A stretch of DNA of 64,000 nucleotides, taken from the NCBI GenBank assembly GCA_016801885.1, contig JAFBJY010001473.1, positions 20,424 through 84,423 on the forward strand, in the 5' to 3' direction. A program made the position numbers and the translations under genes. The stretch's first letter is position 1, and each line of letters starts with the position of its first letter. This DNA is from Toxotes chatareus (taxonomy: Eukaryota; Chordata; Actinopteri; Toxotidae). The notes under the pieces are model-generated. The model was given only the letters and a program-made list of their open reading frames with translations. It was not told the origin of the DNA and ran no database searches. Shown here one piece after another: positions 56,996 to 64,000 of the stretch.

Positions 56996-58634
56996 ATGGT
57001 TAAGGTTACGTCAGGTTATAGGTTAAGGGGCAAGGGAATGCATTATGTCAGCAAGTGTTCTCACAAAATATAAGTACCAGAATGTGTGTGTGTGTGTGTG
57101 TGTGTGTCATGTTTCTTTTAGATCTCGTTCAAGCTGATGGTGAAAGTTAAAGCTGACACTATATCATCATGTTCTGGGAGTAGAAACTGTAAAATAACCA
57201 GGCTGGATGGAAGGAGGAAGCATTTTTTTCCTCCAACATTATTTCATCATTATTGTCAGTTACTGGTATTTTCTCAGTCTGGGTCCAGAAACAAAACTTT
57301 CTTTGTTTATGACCATGACTTTAAGGTGTTTCTTCATCTGTTTGTAAGTTTGTGTTTTAATTGTATTTCTTTTATTTCTCTCTCTCTGTTGTGGGGCTCC
57401 TGTCTCCTGATCTCCTTCATCCTGGATCATCTTCTTCAGATCCTAAAACAATGACTTATTTTTATGCTGGTGTGAGAGTTTACATGCAAGTGTGTTTGTT
57501 TGCTGTGAATCACATTGTGGTTAAGTTTGTGTTTGGGAGATTTCCTCCATGTGTTTATGGATACAGTTGAAGGTATCAGGTCATTCCATTATTTGATGAT
57601 CTCTACCTGTTAAACCATCCAAAGCAGCTCTGCAGTGTTTCCATCTGTGTTTATGTTGCTGTTTGAGGGTTAGGACTTGGTTTCAGGGTTAGGGTTAGAA
57701 TTGGGTTTTGGTTAGGTTGGGGAAGATTAATTCTTAAATAATCACAAGTTATGATTTTGGTGCACTGGCAACAGGTGCCTGCACAGTCACCACCTCCACT
57801 TCCGTTTGTAGTTTTCAACTTTTCCTTTTTCTGAGAGATTGATACTAATTGATATTATTATTGTTGTTTCCTTTTGTTTTGTATCTTTCAGACCATCCTG
57901 CTGATTGCCCCTTTATTTAGGGTCTGGGATGGAAAGTACCATTTTTTCCTCTGAGTCTGGAGTCATCTGTGAAAGGCTAATATTGATACAAATATAATAA
58001 ATATAATAAATACAATAAATATTGGACTACTGTAATAATAACATTAAAGGTAAGTGCTTGAAGAGAATGGTATAAGTGAAATACATGGAACTCACTATAT
58101 ATATAAAAAATAGGAAAAAGTGCAAAAATCTTTCATAAAAAAAGGGGGGGGGGGGTCAAAATGTCATGCAAGGCATAAATAAGGTCAGTTCATATATATA
58201 CACACACTTACACACACCATATAAGAATATTATAAACACCATTATTTTATTAACCCTGTTTCATTTCATAAGATTGCAGTGGCTCTTTAATTGAGGTTAG
58301 GTTCAATTCAAGTTGGCTGTTTAAAATGTTTCTTTCTTCCATATAATTGCTCTGAATTTTCTTAGGTTCATTCTGTTGCTTTCCAATCTTTTATCCTTTA
58401 ATTATAGGATTATTTGATTTCTCAAAGAGGCACTGAGGGAGGATAAAATAGGTGGGGGAGATAAAGGTTATAAAAGGTCAACCAGGATTGTAAAATCTTC
58501 AGATAGGGTTATGGAGCTGGGGCGTAGGCGAGGTATAAAGGTTAGGGTTAGGATTAAATAGGGTGGGATGGTTAAGGTTAGGATTAGGGAAGTTTAGGGG
58601 TTCAGGTGGGTGAGGATTGAACAAGTTATAATGT
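56996..58634. other. 1.6 kb without a supportable gene
   Basis: 57030-57085 resembles 61738-61790 (GGGAATGCATTATGTCAGCA, then a GT repeat at 57083-57107). TTAGGG-like phrases lie at 57695-57710 and 58538-58555. A/T-rich simple sequence lies at 57990-58020, and a G-run near 58145-58156. Open frames are short and not convincing. Confidence 0.5.
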
Positions 58635-58740
58635 CGACATTGTGGAACGGATTTTCAATGACTGTGTATGTGGGCGCCAGATGTTTTTCGGCGGTTAGCC
58701 GATGCGCTACGCCACACTCCCATACATTCCAATGTAAAAT
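58635..58740. repeat. Composite satellite module 3, leading segment only
   Basis: TGTGTATGTGGGCGCCAGATG and CCATACATTCCAATGTAAAA match 50490-50575. At 58740/58741 the match ends abruptly and recombinase-like exon 2 sequence begins. Confidence 0.75.
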
Positions 58741-59583
58741 TACTAGCAGCCACGGCACCTTCCCTGCGGGTGCGAGGAGCAGAGGACGGAGCAGGCACGG
58801 AACCCTCCCTGCGGGTGTGAGGAGCAGAGCAGCCACGGCACCCTCCCTGCAGGTTTGAGGAGCAGAGGACGTACTCGCTGCAGGCTGTGGCAAGGTAGGG
58901 GTAGAGCAGGGACTGCTGGCCGTGGAGGTAGATGGTGTTGCAGGCTGTAGAGCACACAGTTGCTGTGTCACAGTCTGTAGATGCTCCACCTCCTCCAAGA
59001 GCTTTGTCAGCCTTTCTTTAATGGAGTGCAACCCATTAACCACGTGGGTCAGGGGTTGCTCCAGTCTGTGTAGGCATTACTGGTGGAGGTGGAGATTGGG
59101 GTGCAGGGTTGTCGACCCGGAGTCCCCGGGGTTGTGTTGGTGGAGCTGGCGGTGGTGGTGGTGGTTTTGCGGTGGTTGTGTTTGCGGTGTTGGTGTTGTT
59201 TGGGTTAGAGCCCGGAGCTTTTCCTTAATGGCGGCTTTCTTGGCCTTCATCATGAGCCTGGTCATGCGCTTTCCCTGTGGGAAGAGAATGAAATGATTGA
59301 ACGAAAATGGACATAAGAATACGGTTTATGTTTTCCGTGAAATTGTTGTGTAAAGTGTATCATACCGGGGTTCTCCCATGGGCGGAGATGAGGTGCTTCT
59401 CCAGCCTGGCGTAGTCTTTTTTTGACCCGCAGTCTTTGATGGGGCACTTCAGTCTCCCACCATATCGGAGGTTTCTTTTACTAATGAAGAGACGCCTCTG
59501 TTGTCCTTCATGTCGTGCTTGTCCCGCAGATGGCGGGACAGGGAGACATAATGTCCTCCACACTGTGGGCACTTGGTCTTTGC
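58741..59583 (-). pseudogene. Partial duplicate of the recombinase-like gene
   Basis: Two exons are recognisable: 59583-59366 (zinc-finger exon, CPQCGGHYVSLSRHLRDKH and CPIKDCGSKKDYARLEKHL) and 59274 down to the breakpoint at 58741 (LEEVEHLQTVTQQLCALQP). A four-base deletion relative to copy 1 shifts the frame between the two fingers. Exon 2 gains extra copies of a GGTGCCGTGGCTGCT-like segment near its 3' end. The catalytic exons are absent. It arose by tandem duplication of the 5' end and flank of the gene at 52.6-56.0 kb. Confidence 0.75.
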
Positions 59584-59654
59584 CTAGGGTACGGGAAGGC
59601 GTGGCAATGTAAAATGTTTGAAATCTATATCAATGTCCACAAATGTTGATGAGC

Positions 59655-59880
59655 AACATTGATTTCCAGATATGTCTATTTACAGGAAGAGCACGTCTAC
59701 ATCCAAGATAATGACCTTATACATCTACATGAAAGAATATGTCAGGTAAGTCTACATCCTGGAAGAGCACGTCTACATCCAGGATAATGACCTCGTACAT
59801 CTACGTGAAAGAATATGTCAGGTAAGTCTACATCTTGGAAGAGCACGTCTACGTCCTTGATAGTGACCTTAAAAAAAAAA
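59655..59880. repeat. ~75-bp minisatellite, duplicate
   Basis: Units with AGGTAAGTCTACATCCTGG and ATGACCTCGTACATCTACG, homologous to 56095-56335. Confidence 0.85.
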
Positions 59881-60540
59881 ATCCACATGAAATAATTGGG
59901 TTCTTACCTTCGTTGCCGCTGGTTCCTAACTGCAGGTGAAAACCGTTCGTATTTTTATGGGGCTGAGGTTGGACACATCCACTTGGAACCAGGTGACACC
60001 AAGTTTGTTTTCCGAAAAAGCACCGACCGATTCCAGGAATTCGACCTGAAAACACGAAGGGCTTTGGGAAGCGGATGTACATCGGGCAAGTGACACAGAC
60101 ACGCGCCCAGGACAGTTACTTTACAGAGGGAATGTTTTAGAGCTTAGAATGGGTAAGTTCAAGTTCGGAAGTACCACTGGGCTGTATTGTGGAATTCCAA
60201 CTTTTCGACACGTAGTCTTGCCCAAATGAATTTTGGTGTGAAAATTATTACATGGTCTCTTGCTGCCATCTAGTGGATAAAAAAAGAAGTGCAAAAGTAC
60301 AGTTTTTTTGAAAAGGGTTTATTCGTTGAAAAAGCCAAATATAATGCCATTAAAGGCTTTGATAATTACGCTGGAAGTGTGAAATATTTATTTTTGCCAT
60401 TTTCAGGTGTTTAATATGTATAATGGAGCAGTTATGCGGGTGTTAGTAAAATTCCACATAAGCGACGCTGCAACGCTGAGAATTCTTCTGAATTTTACAC
60501 TAACGCGAGCTAGCTAGCAGGGTATAATGGGGTTAGGGGA
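59881..60540. repeat. Duplicated 5' flank, copy 2
   Basis: This matches 56336-56995 block by block. The end is altered: CGCGAGCTAGCTAGCAGGG, then GGGGTTAGGGG, in place of the TTAGGG boundary seen in the other copies. Confidence 0.82.
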
Positions 60541-60558
60541 GTAGTAGTTAGGTTAGGA

Positions 60559-60807
60559 TTATGGATTTGTTTTTAATTTCTCAATCCACAGTCTCCCCTG
60601 TCGCTTTTCTGTTGGCCCTCTGTCCAAATGGCACACGTCTGGATGCCTGTTTTTCAGATGCTGTAACAACTGCATCTGGAAATGTTGTGCCAGGGAGGTG
60701 GTCAATCTGCACTCTACAAAAGTGCGGATGTGCTGTTGAAGTCGTGTTAATACAGTTTTCCCCGTTTCCCCCCCACACACACATCTTCCCTCAGGAACCA
60801 CAGACAA
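60559..60807 (-). pseudogene. PLE C GIY-YIG endonuclease remnant
   Basis: The frame contains GKTVLTRLQQHIRTF and, near the end, TEKRQGRLWIEKLKTNP. These line up with YIGETVNSIQNRIKQHI and RRWREGWWIDRLKTRAP in copy B. The beginning (YVGET part) is degraded. Confidence 0.62.
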
Positions 60808-61169
60808 TGCAATAAGTCAGATTAGAGCTGTGAAGGCTGGACTTGCCCATTACTGGTCGTCCAGCAACCCATGTGGATTAAATAGGAACTTCCTTTGGTT
60901 CTTCTGAGTCCTGGTTCCTGTCCTGGGACCACTGCTCAACTGCTTCGGTGGAGGAGGGAGGCTGGGGGAGCTTGTGTAGCTGGAGGATTTTGGATTATCT
61001 CCCCAGTAGGGAGACACACAATAGGCGAGAGGGTCAGTGGGGGAGGAGCATCTCTTAATCTCTCTGTAGAGATAATTTCATCTATTCTCTCCCCCACAGG
61101 TGTTGACTGGGAATCTCTCAAGCCAATCTGTTTCAGACTGTTTCTGTTACTAGGTTGTTCACCCTAACC

Positions 61170-61774
61170 TAATTGTTGTGCTTCTGTTGGCGTCTGCTCA
61201 CCCATCATGTTGAGCTGAAATAGTGGCACTCCCTGTGGCTCAGGCAGGAGTGGGAACTCCTCCCTGTCCTCCAGACCCGGGTTGGATGGAGTGTCTCCCG
61301 GAAACTCCACAGAAGATGGAGGCAGCGAGTCCGAGATATGGGAGGGCTCCGAGTGGCACTCCAGAAAAGCACGAGCAGTTTCAATTGTTAACTGGGTCAA
61401 TCTGGTTTTATACCGCTTTTTTGCCCAGCCGGTTGCGATTTGAAATGCTGTCTCGTTGAGGGGTAACTGATTGTATTCTATTAGGATTTTGAGATAATGG
61501 TTTTGGAGGATGGAGAGGTTATTCTGCATCCACTGGTGTGTGTGTTTTCTTTCACCGCAGTCCTAACCTGCTCTGTGGGGGAAGAGGGTTTGATAAACAT
61601 TGTGAATCTATTCACATGTCTGAGCATACCCTTTGGTGGAGTTTGGGTGACGATAGCCTTATCAATAATAGTCTTGTGATGAATGGCTTGAATCCTCCCC
61701 GGATCCCAAGTTGATTCTTCTCCCCAGGATCCCCTTACAGCTAGGGAATGCATTGTGTCAGCAAGTGTCCTCAC
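61170..61774 (-). pseudogene. PLE C ORF1 N-terminal domain
   Basis: Two overlapping frames give RIQAIHHKTIIDKAIVTQTP, FTMFIKPSSPTEQV, then (other frame) LQNHYLKILIEYNQLPLNET and FQIATGWAKKRYKTRLTQLT. This is the best preserved example of the shared ORF1 domain, and it shows the GWAKKRY motif at the end. One frameshift near 61505. The SGNH-like domain is absent. Confidence 0.75.
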
Positions 61775-61796
61775 AAAGATATAAGTACCAGTATGT

Positions 61797-63783
61797 GTGT
61801 GTTTGTCCTTTGATGCCTTTGATGTATCAACATTCTACAGTCTGATGTCACAGGCTGCAGTAAGTGGACACACAGCCAGAGACAAGTTCAGAAGTCAAAC
61901 AGGAGCAGAAACAGTTGGACTGGACAGGACTTGCTCATGATTTAGGAAGAAAGAACCACTCAGATATTTCTGCACAATTATTGACAAGGAAGGGAGGAGC
62001 TACTGCTGTTACAAGGACAAGAGGAAACTACAGGAAAGTCCAGATCAGCTCCAAGGTTTTCAGTAAGTCAGTACATGTTAGTAGTTCATGTCAGTGTCTA
62101 GTTTAGAAGTTAATGTTTTGAAATGTTTTGTCCAAATGATATGTTCGTGAAATTGGGACGACAAGTAATCATACCCATAAGCCCAGTGGTTTGATTGTGT
62201 GCTTATCATTCATGGACAATGTTGAGTGTTTTTAATGCTGATCATGATTGTGGGATATTCTCATGGTTGCTCAACTTCTTAACTTTGTTTTGGTGTGATG
62301 CACTGTAGTTTGTGTTAAAGGAAAGGATTTCTAGGAAGTCTGTACTGTCTGCAACAAGATCCTTTCTAAAGAAATTCTAATGGAAATGATGGAGCATAAA
62401 ATCCACAGTCCCTGTCCTGTGGAAAAGTTGACTTCAGAGTTGAAAAGAAGCAAACATGAGGCTTCAACAGTCTGAGTAGATCAAGTTTCTATCTTCCAGG
62501 TATTTTTAGTCCAAAATTCCCTCTTTGTGTTTCTACACCTAATGTTTCCTTGTAAGGCTGTGGTGGAGAGATGGCAACACAGAGAGGAAATTCTGCACTA
62601 AAAGACAAACATTTGAAGATACCCACTTGATTTTCTTAGTGGTGAATTTTGGAATTACTGTTTGCATAGAAATAGGACAGTGGATTTTGTGGATCTCCTG
62701 GCAGCCAGTATGGACAGCAGGAAGAATTCGATCAAACACCAGTGCTTTGAATGTGGAAATGGGAATGTGAGTATATCTTTAAGTGATTTGGGTTTTTTAT
62801 GCCTTTATTATGGACAGTAGAGAGATGACAGGAAATCAGGTGGAGGCAGAAGCATCAATGTTTCCAGTGGAAACTGAATTAGGGATGTTGTGGTAGATGT
62901 TCAGAAGCTTAAGGTTGTTACAGAGGTGCCCTGAAAAGTAGCATATTATGGGCTTTTTCCATTAGCACATAAGCTGTGATGGCATGCATTTCCATTACAG
63001 CCTCACAGGAGTTAGCAGGGTAACTGTGCCACATTGCACTGTGTTGGTCCTGCTTGGTAGCAGGGCTGACCATTGCCAACCTATGACCTTCTCCTCCCTT
63101 TAGCTGTGTCTTCAGTCGCTACACTCCTGTGTGTCTATGCTGTAGACTAGAGAGAAAGCTCTATTCTTAATTCTCTGTTTTCAGCTCAAGACTTTTGCAG
63201 CTTCTACCTGAACCTCTGTGATCTGGGGTTTACTTTCACTCCTCTGTTCCAGTTTGTACTTTCAGATTTCAGCCTTATTTCACTGTTTACTGATCATTTT
63301 CAGCCACATCACAGCTGTTATGTTACTACTAATGCAAAGCAAACTTTTTGCTGTTTCTTTTAAACTAGGAAAAGGTTGTAAGAAAATGAAATGTGTTTCT
63401 CAGTGAGTTAGCATCACTTTATTAGTGGTTCAGATGAACAAATCAGTTTGCTGTGCAGTAAAGTGGAAGAAACACTTGCAGCGTTCCAGCACAGCTTTAG
63501 TTAATAGTGGCTGTTCACAGCATGGCTTAATGTGAGTACACCTCCACAATGGAAAACACTATTTGTTAGAACGAGGAGTATATTGATTTTAGATGTCACA
63601 TTTCCAGCCCACTCACCTTCCCAGTTTAGTATAAGGAAGCTGGTGTATTTGTTTGGAAAGCTTGCTCTGTGGTTTTGAAGCCACGCCTCCTTGTCTCTTT
63701 TGCCCTAGTCAAGTTCACTACATCCCAAACAATATGTTCCTTTTGAAACCAAAATGAAAGTTTTATGCGTTCATGGTGATATA
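61797..63783. repeat. Segmental duplication, copy 2 (2 kb)
   Basis: Direct repeat of 805-2767. The match ends near 63783, where copy 2 reads ATACATTGAAAATT and copy 1 reads ATACCTCTGATTCT. It has about 75 bp near 62155-62230 that copy 1 lacks. Confidence 0.85.
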
Positions 63784-64000
63784 TACATTGAAAATTTTGA
63801 AGTTATTACCAATCATTGTAACTTATTTGGAAATTTTTCTGTATGTGGCAGTAGATGTGGAGATGCTGCTGGTGGCACCAAGTGTCTCAAGGATCAGTAA
63901 ATTCACTGAGAACATCTGGATCAAATGAATCAATCCATCCAATAGTTGACACAACATTTCACTCACAAACACAAACATCAGCCTCATGGTGGCACTGGAG
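63784..64000. other. No gene seen
   Basis: Unique-looking sequence after the end of the duplication. Nothing recognised. Confidence 0.4.

Larger units (their letters stand above)
60559..61774 (-). mobile_element. Penelope-like retroelement, copy C (internally deleted)
   Basis: Minus strand: an ORF1 N-terminal domain at 61170-61774 and a GIY-YIG remnant at 60559-60807, in PLE order. The whole reverse transcriptase and the SGNH-like part are missing. 60808-61165 between them is unrecognised. The left edge abuts GGTTAGGGGAGTAG and TTAGGTTAGG at 60535-60560, again telomere-like. Confidence 0.72.

Overview
This is vertebrate, almost certainly teleost fish, nuclear DNA. The evidence is the mix of repeats: CMC/EnSpm and hAT transposons of fish type, Penelope-like retroelements (PLEs) with a GIY-YIG domain, a tRNA-derived SINE, fish multicopy families such as a multi-exon tyrosine-recombinase gene, canonical TTAGGG telomeric repeats, and a fragment resembling the start of DEPDC5. 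I cannot name the species. I see no complete, obviously functional single-copy host gene. The window looks like a subtelomeric or heterochromatic block of satellites and nested mobile elements.

Layout. 0.8-2.8 kb is one copy of a roughly 2-kb segment that recurs in direct orientation at 61.8-63.8 kb, so the repeat block is bracketed by a duplication. 3.5-5.0 kb holds a broken gene of a fish multicopy family. 8.5-18.3 kb is a nest of DNA transposons: a truncated hAT, an old interspersed repeat split by a 6.9-kb CMC/EnSpm element (broken transposase plus a four-exon accessory gene), and a 1.37-kb hAT with a perfect 8-bp target-site duplication. 18.4-19.2 kb is a remnant of a second CMC transposase.

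21.4-26.3 kb is PLE copy A, read on the minus strand: ORF1 with an SGNH-hydrolase-like domain, then reverse transcriptase plus GIY-YIG. Next comes a composite satellite module (26.6-30.0 kb: a 104-bp CpG-rich satellite, a 27-bp VNTR, 82/41-bp repeats) ending in a perfect telomeric tract at 29976-30034. 30.6-42.4 kb is satellite: a ~686-bp array, a ~1.17-kb array whose every unit carries the same SINE, and 27 monomers of ~166 bp from which the 1.17-kb unit seems to derive. A DEPDC5-like exon fragment lies at 43.4 kb.

43.9-49.8 kb is PLE copy B, the better preserved one. It is bounded on each side by a hammerhead-ribozyme-like motif in the sense of its genes. A second, decayed copy of the composite satellite module follows at 50.5-52.3 kb. 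52.6-56.0 kb is an eight-exon tyrosine-recombinase-like gene, now broken, with the 104-bp satellite in one intron. Its 5' part is duplicated at 58.7-59.6 kb. PLE copy C, internally deleted, is at 60.6-61.8 kb.

How it fits together. All three PLEs run in the same direction, each near degenerate TTAGGG sequence. PLEs A and B are each followed, on their 5' side, by the same series of satellites. The most interesting theme is this association of PLEs carrying an SGNH accessory ORF and hammerhead-like motifs with telomere-linked satellites. Coordinates of repeat edges are approximate because they were read by eye.
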